Shown here: piece by piece, positions 22,420-34,600 of the stretch
Position numbering within the stretch: position 1 is the stretch's first letter
Layout of the letters: the number at the start of each line of letters is the position of its first letter
NCBI GenBank assembly: GCA_949358305.1
Contig: OX442315.1
Span: 2,358,001 to 2,418,000, forward strand
Direction of reading: 5' to 3'
DNA: 60,000 nucleotides
Origin: Strigamia acuminata
Lineage: Eukaryota > Arthropoda > Chilopoda > Geophilomorpha > Linotaeniidae
Made by a program: the position numbers and the translations under genes
Notes under the pieces: generated by a model
What the model saw: the letters and a program-made list of their open reading frames with translations, nothing else
The model's database searches: none
What the model was told of the DNA's origin: nothing

Positions 22420-22800
22420 AGATCCCACCTGGACCCCGCCTTACCCCCTACTGCAATGATTTTAAAATTCTCACCCTGTCAAACCTTCTCCGCCTCAATG
22501 ACCTGTCCTCACTTGCTGACACCCTACGTGACCCTGGCCATCCAGCCCACGCGATTGCAGAATTTTACAAATCAGACGTGTCCACCCGGAGCACACGATA
22601 TCCGCCCAGGTGTCCAGCTACAAACTAAACTACCTTTCCCTTTCGCTGCACCGTGACGTGGAACGCTCTGCCGCTCGAAGTGCATGAAACCGTCTTTGAT
22701 TGCTCCGCAAGCCGATGCCACTCTCGCACTGCCGTCATTTTCACCGCCGTCTTCAGACTTATTTTGAAATGCAATAATGGTATTGCGGATAATTGATTAT
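22420..22800 (+). pseudogene. LINE 3'-end fragment
   Basis: With one stop, the frame reads HPAHAIAEFY ... FPFRCTVTWNALP ... FDCSASRC, the tail that ends ORF2 of CR1/Jockey-like LINEs (W-N-x-L-P). It matches the minus-strand fragment at 36600-36930 residue by residue in its key positions, so both belong to one family. Confidence 0.65.
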
Positions 22801-23645
22801 TTCCCTGAATAACAATAGCAAACTTCAAATTAATGTGTAAAATTGTGAGAAATAAAAAAGCATGACTTGTCTATTCAAAAACTTCTTCAAGACTAACTTT
22901 ATTCTTTCAAGAACAATGACAATTAAATGTAAAGAAAAGGAATAACTAATATTTCTGTGCTACAAGTAAAACACAGCGAAAAGATGACGCACTCCAAAAG
23001 GGGAGCACGAGATAATTGGTAACACATTGAAAAATAGGTGAATTTTCAGAATAAAAAAGATAAATGTTTTAAGGTGGAAAATAACCACTTTTGACTAAGC
23101 AAATACAAATTTAAAAGAAATCAAATAAAACACAATTAAAATTAACGATACTGTACATCAAAATTTCGAATTATTATAAACGACAATTAAAAATTAATAA
23201 TTAACATGTAAAAGCGTGTCGGTTTTCACACTTATCTACTGTCCGCTCAATCAGTCATGTAACCACGTTTTTCTCCCTGTATTTTGTTCCTTTGGGGTCC
23301 CAGATAATAAATAGGAGTAATAAATAATAATCCTAGTAATACATAGATTGTATATTGGCTGCTGAATGCTTAATGTAAATGTAAATTAAAGTAATTACAA
23401 GAAATAGTAGAATAGTGGCCCCCAAAGGGCATGTTGATACAGTAATCTTATTGGAACTTGTCCACTGTTGTTTATTTTGTGTCACCTCGATTTATGGCAA
23501 TCCCGTCTCTGAGGGTCTCCACCATCAGGGGGAGTCGTCTGTAATCTAATAAGTGGTATAAGTCAAATTTAATTCTCTCACTGAATATATCTTATCACCC
23601 AATAAATTGTAATGTGTTCTCATCTCCAGTTTGATATTTGTCTAG
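22801..23645. other. AT-rich spacer; no gene recognised
   Basis: Low-complexity AT-rich DNA downstream of DEG/ENaC locus 1. No coding exon or clear repeat structure. Confidence 0.4.
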
Positions 23646-23649
23646 CTTT

Positions 23650-24030
23650 ATTCAGCCAGTAATTCACTTTAGCTCGCACAATGAAAGCAATGCCCTAATT
23701 TGAGGCACAACATCGCAGAAGAGTGAGATGTCAAATGAAAATTGTAAATTACAAACAGTAAAATTGCAAATATAAATCATTTTATTTCTATTAAGGTTCT
23801 GAATAGATTTTATGCAGCAACATCTGACAATCAGTAACAAACAATAAAGGGAAATAAAGACAAACAACGTGACAAAAGATATAAAAGATATAGAAACTCC
23901 CAACTCAGGACAGTTCTTCCTTCGATCGTAACAGATGAAGCCGACAGTTGAATGTTAGGTGGCGCAACTTGATACTTTTCACATTCAATGGATCGAAAAT
24001 TTGAACGATTTTCGTTTATTTAGTTAAATA
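23650..24030 (+). pseudogene. Deleted relic of the cysteine-rich peptide locus
   Basis: Homologous to the intron 2 end and 3' flank of the peptide gene in the 5.9-kb units (45900-45940 joined to 46350-46630). The stretch that would contain the mature-peptide exon is missing. The junction lies between GCTCGCACAATG and AAAGCAATGCC, where both ends share AATG-type microhomology. The copy therefore cannot encode the peptide. Confidence 0.7.
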
Positions 24031-25130
24031 CTTTTCAAATTTTCCGCTTCACAAATGCACCTAGGCATCACTAATCCTTTTCTCCAGTTTTTAGCAACGT
24101 CCATGAAAAGCAAGATGGCAGCCCGAGTTGCCGTTGTTCCCGCGTGTTTAAGGAAAACAATAATTGGAGACTGGACAAACCATTTATCAGTTGTGTGTGC
24201 GATTTTACAGCTTTTGAATCCAAAAATTGTAATTGAGTGTTTTCAGATTTATTTAATAGTTAATTTTGCACTTGCCACAACAAACGTTTGTTTTTACGCA
24301 GGTAGTGCTAAAACCTGGCGTCGATATTTTCTTCAGGACTAAAGCCCCAGAATCCAAATGTGTCAAACATTGAGTTTGAGACGAATTCTATTGGTAAGAA
24401 TATGCATATCGCCTGAGTTTTATTAGCCCAGGGCGCTGAAAAGTGTAAAGATGGCCCTGAATTCTGTCCAGAGGAAATGAAAAAACTGAACAATGAAGGT
24501 GTTCCGGTAGAATATACGTATCTGATCGACCGGAAATAGTGCTTACAGAACGTTATGTGGACGTTACGTTGACCTGGCGCCAATTTGAAACCCGGCTTCA
24601 ATACGGGTCTGGCGCATATAAAATTTTAGAGCCGCTTACTGTCAGGCGCTAAAACGGGGCTGGAGCCAGAATGAACCCAGGCTATTAAACAGGGCGGTAC
24701 GGTGCAATTAAAAACAGGGTTTCCGGGCTTGCTGGTAAAACTCGAACTATACTGGCATGCGGCTTAAAGCGGTATAATACAGTAATTAAGCTATCTGACA
24801 CAAATGCATACGTTGTGACACTCACCACTAAGTTCATGAGGTTCGTAAGGTTCATAAGTCGGTTTCAGCAGCATTTCCTTGAAAAAAGGGTTATTATTAA
24901 AAAACAGTAGCTGCATTCAAAAAGTCTAGAACGACGTGTGACGTCATTCCCAATGGGTTATTATCCCGAATTACTCCAATTTCAATTTCCAGCTTAGAGT
25001 GAGGGTCCAGTTGTTTTAGATATCAAACATTAACAGTTTTATCTGACAGATTAAGCCTAACATGTAACAACTTGTTATTACGATTAAGGCGGTTACCGTA
25101 CATTCAGCATGTTTTATTTATCGCATTTTG
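24031..25130. other. Spacer with segmental homology to 41960-42060
   Basis: No gene seen. Near 24740-24783 lies one end of the GCCGCATGCC inverted-repeat family. At 24940-25020 the sequence matches the downstream flank of DEG/ENaC locus 2 (41960-42050), marking the end of the duplicated segment. Confidence 0.5.
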
Positions 25131-25134
25131 AACA

Positions 25135-25392
25135 TTCAAACTGTTCATTAAACTATTCCCATGGTTTGAACACTTCCCATTGTTAAACACTTTCCATTGT
25201 TAAACACTTCCCATTGTTTGAACACTTCCCATTGTTTGAACACTTCTCATTGTTTGAACACTTCCCATTGTTGAACACTTCTCATTGTTGAACACTTCCC
25301 ATTGTTTGAACATTTCCCATTGTTTGAACACTTCCCATTGTTGAACACTTCCCATTGTTGAACATTTCTCATTGTTGAACACTTTGCATTTT
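25135..25392. repeat. 17-bp minisatellite (GAACACTTCCCATTGTT)
   Basis: About 15 tandem units of GAACACTTCCCATTGTT with 16-17 bp variants. The minus-strand frame through it is an artefact of the repeat. Confidence 0.9.
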
Positions 25393-25529
25393 TAAATCTG
25401 GTTTAGTAATCAGCTTTTAAGAACTTTTAAAGATTATTGAACTGCAGTCAACCGTTCAACCGTTCATCTCCGACAAGGACAAATGTTAAAAAATAAGTTG
25501 ACACGTACAAAATGAAAATTGAAGAAGGA

Positions 25530-26280
25530 TGCATTTTCCCCTTATTTTGCTCCACGATACACTATTTTAGTGCCATATCGTAAGGGAGAAATCTTTAGTG
25601 TATTGTTTTCAACACTAAATTAAAATATAGCGCAGACAATCAAAATTGAGAACATTATATTGTTAGCTCCGCCCATTGCAAATGGCGATTATTTTGTTGT
25701 CCCGATCAAACACATCACAGTCATAGGTATGTAGATTGAATGATAAGTCTAGCCCAAAATTGAATTTTAAGCCCAAAACCATACTTTATAGGCATAATAA
25801 TGGAATTTTATGAGAAATTTGCACATTTACGCCCCCAAATTGAATTTTTAGACCCAAAATTACTAACTGACAGTAGTTGGCTGAAATAGTGTAGTAATAA
25901 CGGAAAACTGCAGCCCGGAAAAACTTAATTTATCATATTTTCCTTACACTATTTTTATACCGTAAAGTCTTTAACTGTAAGGGAAAAATGCATCCCGCAA
26001 ACTCTCTATTAATAAATGGGTTCCATTTATTTGTTCACTATTTTCCCTTATTTTTACACTAAGAAAAATTAATTTTACTCGACCCCGCCAACTTTTTTCT
26101 ACGTAAACTAGCCTAACCTACCCTAACCTAACCTACACCAGTCCTTGATGTGTATGAATTTATATTGTGTAGAAATAAGGGAAAAAAGTGGTGATATTCA
26201 GAAATTTAGCGTAAAAGTCAGGGATTTTTAGTGTAAAAAATAAGGGAAAATAGTGTACAAATAATTTAATCTCTTAATAA
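25530..26280. mobile_element. Probable MITE family with TTTTCCCTTACACTATTTT ends
   Basis: Several direct and inverted copies of a TAAGGGAAAAATGCATCC / TTTTCCCTTACACTA motif, related to the 93-bp hairpin at 46985-47077. Borders are not resolved. No coding sequence. Confidence 0.45.
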
Positions 26281-26887
26281 ATGCCGGTCCAGCACTGCCG
26301 TACCGCACACAACCCTGTTAGTTTCTAAAAATTTTCGTTTTACGGCGCAATTAATGTTTCAAAATGTTTCAAAATGTTTCCATGGCGCCCCAAGAATACA
26401 TCACAACACCTGAAAATTGCTGTGCGTGTACAACCTCAGGTTACTTCATTAATCACTCGTTAAAAATTCACATGAAAAAGGAGTACCACATCATACTTCC
26501 TGTTGAAATTTATTGTAAAATTTCACAAATTCTATTCTGATTTTTTTTTCAAAATATTTAAAAATCGGAATACGCAGCAAGTCATGACATGCCTTTGATT
26601 GCAGTTGCACTTTGCATTAGGGGACATCCATAATTTACGTAACGGAAAATTTGGGATTTTTAGACCACCTCCTCCCCCCTCTGTAACATGGTCGTAACAA
26701 ATTCTCGAACTCCCCACCCCCTAATAACATTACAAAACTGAAAACCCCCCACCCAAATTTTTCAAAAATCATATAAAAAGTGATTATATTTTGATTATTT
26801 AAAATTAAATTTTTTTTACATGGAACGTAACAAAATTTGAAACCTCCTCCCCCCCCAGAGATGTGCATTGGGTACCTGTACCCATAA

Positions 26888-27702
26888 GGGGCCGTCCATA
26901 AATTACGTAACGCCTGGAGGGGGGGGAGGGAGTTTCAAATTTTGTTACGGGTTGTTACGACGGGGAGGGGGGGGGTTCTTAATAATGTTACGTAACAAAA
27001 TTTTTTTTCACATTTTTGAAAATTTTTGAAAATTTTTGAAATTTTTGAAAATTTTTGAAATTTTTGAAAATTTTTGAAATTTTTGAAAATTTTTGAAATT
27101 TTTGAAAATTTTTGAAATTTTTGAAAATTTTTGAAATTTTTGAAAATTTTTGAAATTTTTGAAAATTTTTGAAATTTTTGAAAATTTTTGAAATTTTTGA
27201 AAATTTTTGAAATTTTTGAAAATTTTTGAAATTTTTGAAAATTTTTGAAATTTTTGAAAATTTTTGAAATTTTTGAAAATTTTTGAAATTTTTGAAAATT
27301 TTTGAAAATTTTGAAAATTTTTGAAATTTTTGAAAATTTTTGAAATTTTTGAAAATTTTTGAAATTTTTGAAAATTTTTGAAATTTTTGAAAATTTTTGA
27401 AATTTTTGAAAATTTTTGAAATTTTTGAAAATTTTTGAAATTTTTGAAAATTTTTGAAATTTTTGAAATTTTTGAAAATTTTTGAAATTTTTGATAATTT
27501 TTTGTAAAATTTTTGAAATTTTTGAAAACTTTTGTATTATAAGCTTGTATCAAATTTTTTTTTTTGGGGGGGGGTGGTAAGTTTTGTTACGTAATATAAT
27601 ATTCTAGGGGGGGGTTTGTGGATTTGTTACAACTTTTTTACAAGGGGGGGAGGGGGTCTAAAAATCGAAAAATCAGCGTTACGTAATTTATGGACGGTCC
27701 CT
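26888..27702. mobile_element. Innermost element of the nest with 19-bp minisatellite core
   Basis: Ends GGGGCCGTCCATAAATTACG and the inverted TTTATGGACGGTCCC. Its body is almost entirely a minisatellite and G-rich runs. Confidence 0.75.
27012..27530. repeat. 19-bp minisatellite (GAAATTTTTGAAAATTTTT)n
   Basis: About 27 near-perfect units. The long minus-strand frame rich in Lys-Phe-Asn is produced by the repeat and is not a gene. Confidence 0.95.
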
Positions 27703-28172
27703 AACCGTTACCCTACCCGCTAGGTCTCCCGGGTACGCGTCGGTTACGTGTTCAACATGTCGTTGTGCTAACGTCATAAATTAAATATATATGATGCATG
27801 TTGCGCTTGTGTATAGTATATACATTGTACAATGTTCGCACCACGATCAATAAACACACGTGATCGCGTTCGGGTACGGGTAAGGTAAGGTGTGGGAATG
27901 TCGCGGGTACGGGCGGGTACGGGTAGAAAACTTTAATTAGAGATGGGTAACTGGCGGGTAACAGGTACGGTTTTTACGCCAATGCACATCTCTGCCCCCC
28001 GCCCCCCTGGTGCGTTACGTAATTTATGGACGGCTCCTTAGCAGAACCTCCCCATTTATGTACAAAACTTAATTTATCGATTTCATCAACTAGTCACTCC
28101 ATTCATCCCTTTTCATGCATGCGTTTGTATTTATCATCGTAGCAAATTTCTTGCAGACAACGACAGTCTGAA

Positions 28173-28643
28173 ATGGCCTTTAAGCTCAACTCGCGTTCTC
28201 GAATGGAAATCCGTCGATTGGTAGACAAGTATAATGCACCCACAGATACCAATTACGCTTTCTTAAGCATCGTGCGAAAGATAAACGACAGTAAACTCAA
28301 TTGGCTTTTCCGCTTCTTTTGGAGCTTCATTCTCATACTGAGCATACTTCTCTGCATTGCATTGATCCACGACCGATTTGCTTACTACTGGTCCGAGCCG
28401 TCAATTGTCAACATTTACAGCCAAGAGATCAACACCATTCACTTTCCCGGTGTCATCGTGTGTACGACCACTACCCCCGAGTTTACGGAGTTTGCTTTGA
28501 AGATTGATAACGGCACAATTCCGCAAACTCTGTCGATATCATGCATAGAGCCATTGATTAACTACAATGCACACGTGAGTGCATCAAAACTGTGGTCTCT
28601 GTTGAACAGTAGTCGTGTTATTGACAACATTCACTTTCTCCAA
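28173..28643 (+). CDS. DEG/ENaC locus 2 exon 1 (N-terminus and TM1 of half A)
   Basis: 157 codons from ATG 28173 to donor GTAATG, preceded by TTTCTTGCAG acceptor. Contains TM1 with FFWSFILILSILLCIALI followed by HDRFAYYW, the same placement as QIYDRIAYFL after TM1 of half B. Confidence 0.85.
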
Positions 28644-31600
28644 GTAATGACAAAAATGTTTCTCTCTATTTTTGTTCAATTTCATAATATTGACAAATTT
28701 CTTTTTTGAGAATCCATCTGAAAACCTGAAAGAAAATTTAACGCATCTGTCCACTCTTGCAGGGTTGTGTGCAGCGATCAGCAGTGGTAAGAAAATCTCA
28801 TTTCAGTTTATTTATGCAAATTACTCAATTTTGCATTCTCTAGTGAAATCACTTAAAACTCTGAATTTAGGTCATAGAAATTTATGTTCTATAAATCGTA
28901 TCTTCTCACTGTCAGCTGAAAAGTAAAGGCTCAGCTAATACATGCATTCAATAAAGCATAAAACGGTTTAGAAGTGTGGTGTAAATTTTCTTTTAACCCA
29001 CACAAGTGATTACACGGTTCCATTTCTGGCTAAAATATACATTTAAAATTAAATTTTTTAGGATTAATTAAACTTTTTCACTTAAAATTAATTTTTTTAG
29101 GATAGATTAAACTTTTTCACTTAAAATTAATTTTTTTAGGATAAATTAAACTTTTTCACTTCACCTTCCCATAGCCGTGGTGGGTCAAAAAAATTACAGA
29201 AGTGGAAAAATCACTAATTCTTTTTTTTCCTTAAAATTAATTAATGAGGTTAACTTTTATTCCTCAAACACTTTTTTTTCTTACTTTATAATGTCAAAAT
29301 ACGAATAGTTTTTCTATTATTATTAAGATAATAGGTGCATTCAAAGTCAAATGAATTATTTGACGGAAGTGACTGATTTGACTGAAATGACTTATCAGTC
29401 ACAGGAAATGATGTAATTTACATCATCAGATGATAATCCAAATTTGACTAATCATAATCTGCTTATTTTCATGATTTTTTTACAAGCTTTTAAAGACTTT
29501 TCACCCAGTTTTTCCCTTTTTTAACGATTTTTACGCAGTTTTTGACGATATTTACCGAGGCTTTCACGATTTTTAACTGTTTTTCACGATTTTTACCCAG
29601 TTTGTCACGATTTTTATCCTTTTCACCCAGTTTTTTATGATTTTTCACAATTTTTACTCTGTTTTACAAATTACATAGTTTTTACCCAGTTTTTAACAAT
29701 TTTTACTCAGTTTTTTACGATTTTTATTCTTTTTTTTACGATTTTTATTCTTTTTTTCACGATTTTTATTCTTTTTTTCACGATTTTACACGATTTTTAC
29801 AGTTTTTCACGATTTTTACACAGTTTTTCACGATTTTACACGATTTTTACAGTTTTTCACGATTTTTACACAGTTTTTCACGATTTTACACGATTTTTAA
29901 CGTTTTTCACGATTTTTTATGATTTTTACTCAGTTTATCACAATTTTTATCCTGTTTTTCACGATTTTTTACGATTTTCACCCATTTTTTCTCGATTTTT
30001 TACGATTTTTACCCAGTTTTTCTCGATTTTTACACAGTTTTTCTCGATTTTTACACAGTTTTTCTCGATTTTTACACAGTTTTTTTCGATTTTTACACAG
30101 TTTTCTCGATTTTTACACAGTTTTTCTCGATTTTTACACAGTTTTTCATGATTTTTACTTAGTTTTTAATAATTTATTTTATCCATTTTTACATCTGTTG
30201 TCGCGTCCTACTTTGTATAGGTTTAAATAGCGCTAACGTGTAATACTTTACCTGTGATCAATTATGCAAATACCCAAATGAATACCAAATGTATGTAAAT
30301 AAACAGGTAATTTATTCACCAGGCTTTATGCCTTTAAAATACACTCAGTAATAATTCTAGAGTCGACGTGGTCAGCGTCGAACAAAGGATTTCTCAAGAT
30401 GGCGTCGTCGATTCCGCGTGGTCGGCGGAACAAAGGCGGCGTCTCGAGTTGTCGTTAATTCGTCACGGATTCGTCTTCACGGACGCGGTGGAATGCTCTC
30501 TCGAGTCTTCTATCCGTGCCTGTTGTCTAGGGTTTGGTCTAGCGTCGCAGAGGCCTCGTCTAGGAACTTTGGGGTTCCCTACAAAGCACTCGGACACTTA
30601 CTTCGGCGAATAATCGTCTGGGCGATTATTCTGGGTGCTTTCACAAGGGCTATTCTCGTGCTTTCGCAGGAATAGCTCGCAAGTGACTTCGTGAGAGTTA
30701 CAGTTTGCACTTTACTCAGCGATCCTCGATCAATCCTAACTTGTAGTTGAAGTTGGCCTGACGGTGAGGTAGTTGCTGTGTTCTTGGTGTCGTTTGTGTA
30801 AGTTCTGTCTTTTAGGCGGGAAACACAGCCTTTTATGCAGTGGGGTGAAGGGCCGGCGATCAACCAATGGGGGCTGACCACCAGCCGCTTCCTCCCCCTC
30901 GGGGCACACACCTGCCATGGGGAGGTGGAGCCAACTCGGGGGGGGAACGACTCTTCATTCATAGTGACTCAGAGGACAAGTATCCGCCCTGGGGGGACAC
31001 CTATCCAACTGGGTCACCACACTGTTAAAAATCTGTTAAAATCTGTTAAAAAGCATTCATTTTTTAAAAAAATATTCACTAAATAGCACCCATCTATTTT
31101 TTGATATTTACAGAAAGGCATTCATTTATTTAAAAAGTATTCATTTCATATATTCACAAAAAATAAACTTACTTTAATATATTCACAAAAAATAAACTTA
31201 CTTTAATATATTCACAAAAAAATTAACATATTTTCTTTTATTTATTTAATTTAATTTAATTTAATCCAATAAGGTGCGCGCCATAAGTATAGAATAATCA
31301 GTTTTTTTGAAATATTTCTTTTTGCGCTTCATCTGGAATCAAACCAATTTTTTAATAACTGTATTTTGGCATTAGAATTCATTTAAAATTAACAGGTTTA
31401 TAAGTTTTGTAGAAAAATAAATTTGGCAGTGATTTTACATAAAAATGGGGGTGACATAAGTATAGAATATTTTAGGTTTGATGCAAAAAAATGAATACAA
31501 TTAATATCACATAACATGCCTTTGTCTGATTAGTTAATCAGTGAATATGTCATCAATTTTCTGCCATTTTTGAATTGTATTACTTGCTATTTTCTTATGT

Positions 31601-34600
31601 TTATGCAATCCCTTGTGCAAAACTTGTAATCATTGTAGAAATTGCTGAAATATGGCAATTAAAGTCACTGGGGCTCTCCAAACAGCAAATCCATAGAAGA
31701 TCAGGAAGAAATTAATCAATTATATCAAAAGTCCTAACCCAAAGATGAAAATCAAACATGGAAGCAAGACGGGGAGGACCAAAAGTGACGATGCAGCAAG
31801 TGGACAGGAATATTTTGTGCCTGGCACTGACTTTACTGTTGTCTGGAAATAAAATTTGCACACATGTAGTAGTAATTGTGTCTTAGCAAACAATTCAAAG
31901 CAGACTAAACAATTGTGATCACCTTTGTTATCAAAAAATAGCTGTACAACTGTGGTTAACTGAAGCCCATAAATTGAAGTGCTCTGATTAGAGTAATACC
32001 AAGCTGCCCTGGACCAAATCATAGAAATCAGTGCTTTTTACAGACAAAATACAGTTCAACTTAGATGGTCTGGATGGTTAGTGTAATAAATGGCAAGATT
32101 TAAGGAGAGGAGAGAGATTTTCTCAGTGGGCAGAATCATGTGATGGTTTGGGTGACATTCGGGCAAAAATTACAGGCAAACATCATAATAATGAAAGGAT
32201 GGAAAGATTCACAGAAGTATAAGGAAGTGTTGAACATGCATTTATTGCTATTTGGATGGAAAATTGTGGCAATAAATGGGTGTTTCAGCAGGACAATGCT
32301 CACTGCATGGTCACTTTTGGTCTTTCCTGTCTGCTTTCGCACTTGAATTTCATGTTTTTGTTAGAATTTTTGATGCAATTGACTAATTTCTTTCAATTTA
32401 TTCTAATCTTCTATCAATTTGTTGTTTGGCAAGCCCCAGTGTCTTTAATCGCTTTATTTCAGCGATTTCTACAGTGGTTGCAAGTTTTGTACAAGGGATT
32501 GCTTCAAAATAAGAAAATAGCAAGTAATACAATTCAAAAATGGCAGAAAATTGATGACATATTCACTGATTAACTAATCAGACAAAGGCATGTTATGTGA
32601 TATTAATTGTATTCATTTTTTTGCATCAAACCTAAAATATTCTATACTTATGTCACCCCCATTTTTATGTAAAATCACTGCCAAATTTATTTTTCTACAA
32701 AACTTATAAACCTGTTAATTTTAAATGAATTCTAATGCCAAAATACAGTTATTAAAAAATTGGTTTGATTCCAGATGAAGCGCAAAAAGAAATATTTCAA
32801 AAAAACTGATTATTCTATACTTATGGCGCGCACCTTATATTTACTAAAAAATTAACTCTTTATAGAAATAAAAATATAAATGTTGAAAAAGTACTATTTT
32901 CACTAAAAAAAAATCCACTGCCCAGTGGAAATGCTCAAAACATAAATTACATGCAAACGAGGTTCAATGTTTGCAGGTTAGTAGCGCTCTTATAATTAGG
33001 TTAGTAAAATGCTAACACAACACTAAGCTAGTTTACAATAATATTCAATGAATAAATTCAAAAATAAATTCAAAAATAAATTCAAAAATTCAAATTAATC
33101 AAGAAAATCTTCAAAAATGATGTTTTCAAGAAGTTGAAAGGTTTGTGAAGTCATCTGGTGCACTTCACGTGCTTTTCCTTGAAAATCTGGTCCAAAATAT
33201 CCATAATTCTACTGGTTGAAATATCCAAAACAATCCACACACTTCACGTGTATTTTTCTGGTCAAAATGTCCGAAATTTACAATTTTCGCTGGTCTATGA
33301 TATCCAAATCGATTCCCACACTTCACGTGTGTTTTCCTCTCGAAATTTGGGTCTAAAAACGTTCAAAAACATGCAAAACGTTCAAAAAATGCCTCGCACG
33401 AGTCCAAATGGTACAAATCGTCGTCTGGGCACTTTCTCTGCTGCACGTCCTTCGCGAACGTTTCGTCAACGTTCCTCGTTGTTCGCGAACGTCCGTGCAA
33501 CGTTTCTCGTTGTCCGCGAACGTCCGTGCGACGTTCCTCGTCGATTAGCGGTCGACGCCGCGAACGTGTCGGAAATGTGCGGCCCTGGCAATCGTACGAT
33601 CGGCGTGCGCTCGAAAACATAAATTTGTGTTTAAAAATGTCAGCAATTACTAACCTTGCTTTTGCCTAAGTATGGCTGTTCAGCTAGGTAATGAGCACTG
33701 CTCATTTCTTGAGTCCTTGACCAGTTTCTTGCTGTATTCCTCTTTTCATGATAGACTGACTGGGGGCATCCATCTTGAATGACTTATTCCAGTGGCCAAA
33801 TAATTCATGTGCTGAGCCATGATTGGATGAATTTTTCCATCAGCCACTTATTGATAAGTCATGATTGGAGTGACTTATCAATAGGCCACTTATTGCAATT
33901 GAATTATCTTTTCAGTGATGTAAATTACATCATTTCCTGTGGCTGGTAAGATATTTCAGCCACATCAGCCAAATAATTGTTCACTTTGTATGGAGTTTAA
34001 CCAAATGACTTACATGAATTATTGATAATTCAGATTATGATAAGTCAAATTTGGATTTTAACTGTGAATGCACCTAGTGTAATATTTATAACATGTTGGT
34101 GTGCAACCTATAACATTTACAAGCATTTACATTTACAATATTGTTATGTTTGAATTTGTTTTGTTTAGATCAACAAGTTGATTTGTCGAATCCGAAAATG
34201 CAATTGGTTTTTAAATTTGATGAAACGAATCTTGGCAACAGATGTTCAATTCCACAAGTTAAGGTAAATTTTTAGTAAAGGAGGAGCTGTCATTAGGCTG
34301 ACAAACTCATTACTTTGACACCAATCCTTTTGGTGCCACTCATTTTGGCGCCACTCATTTCGGCGCTACCCATTTCGGCGCCAATCATTTTTATCATTTT
34401 AATCATTTTAATCATTGTGGTCATTAGTTGCATTTAAAGTCAAATGAATTATTTGACTTATCATAATCTGAATTATCAACAATTCATGGCTGATGTGGCT
34501 GAAATGTTTTACCAGCCAATGACTTGCATGAATTGTTGATAATTCAGATTATGATAAGTCAAATAATTCATTTGACTTTAAATGGACGTGATTTTAAAGG

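Larger units (their letters stand above)
26856..27994. mobile_element. Middle element of the nest, hAT-like CAGAGATG ends
   Basis: Ends CAGAGATGTGCATTGG and CCAATGCACATCTCTG are perfect 16-bp inverted repeats. Inside them, GGGTAC-rich subterminal repeats occur. C-rich flanks make the 8-bp duplication uncertain. Holds the inner element. Confidence 0.65.
26619..28038. mobile_element. Outer element of a three-level nest (ACGTAA-type TIR)
   Basis: Left end AGGGGACATCCATAATTTACG and right end, inverted, GGAGCCGTCCATAAATTACG. It has been split by a second element at 26856-27994, which in turn carries a third of the same TIR type as this one. No transposase frame. Confidence 0.65.

Noticed and set aside
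25135-25392. Regular spaced repeats reminiscent of a CRISPR array
   Set aside because: Units are contiguous with no spacers; this is a eukaryotic minisatellite.
27008-27553. 181-residue Lys/Phe/Asn-rich frame
   Set aside because: It is produced by a 19-bp minisatellite; period and composition leave no coding signal.
29919-30230. Phe-rich frame that looks like a transmembrane protein
   Set aside because: It comes from the CGATTTTTACACAG minisatellite and runs into the solo LTR.
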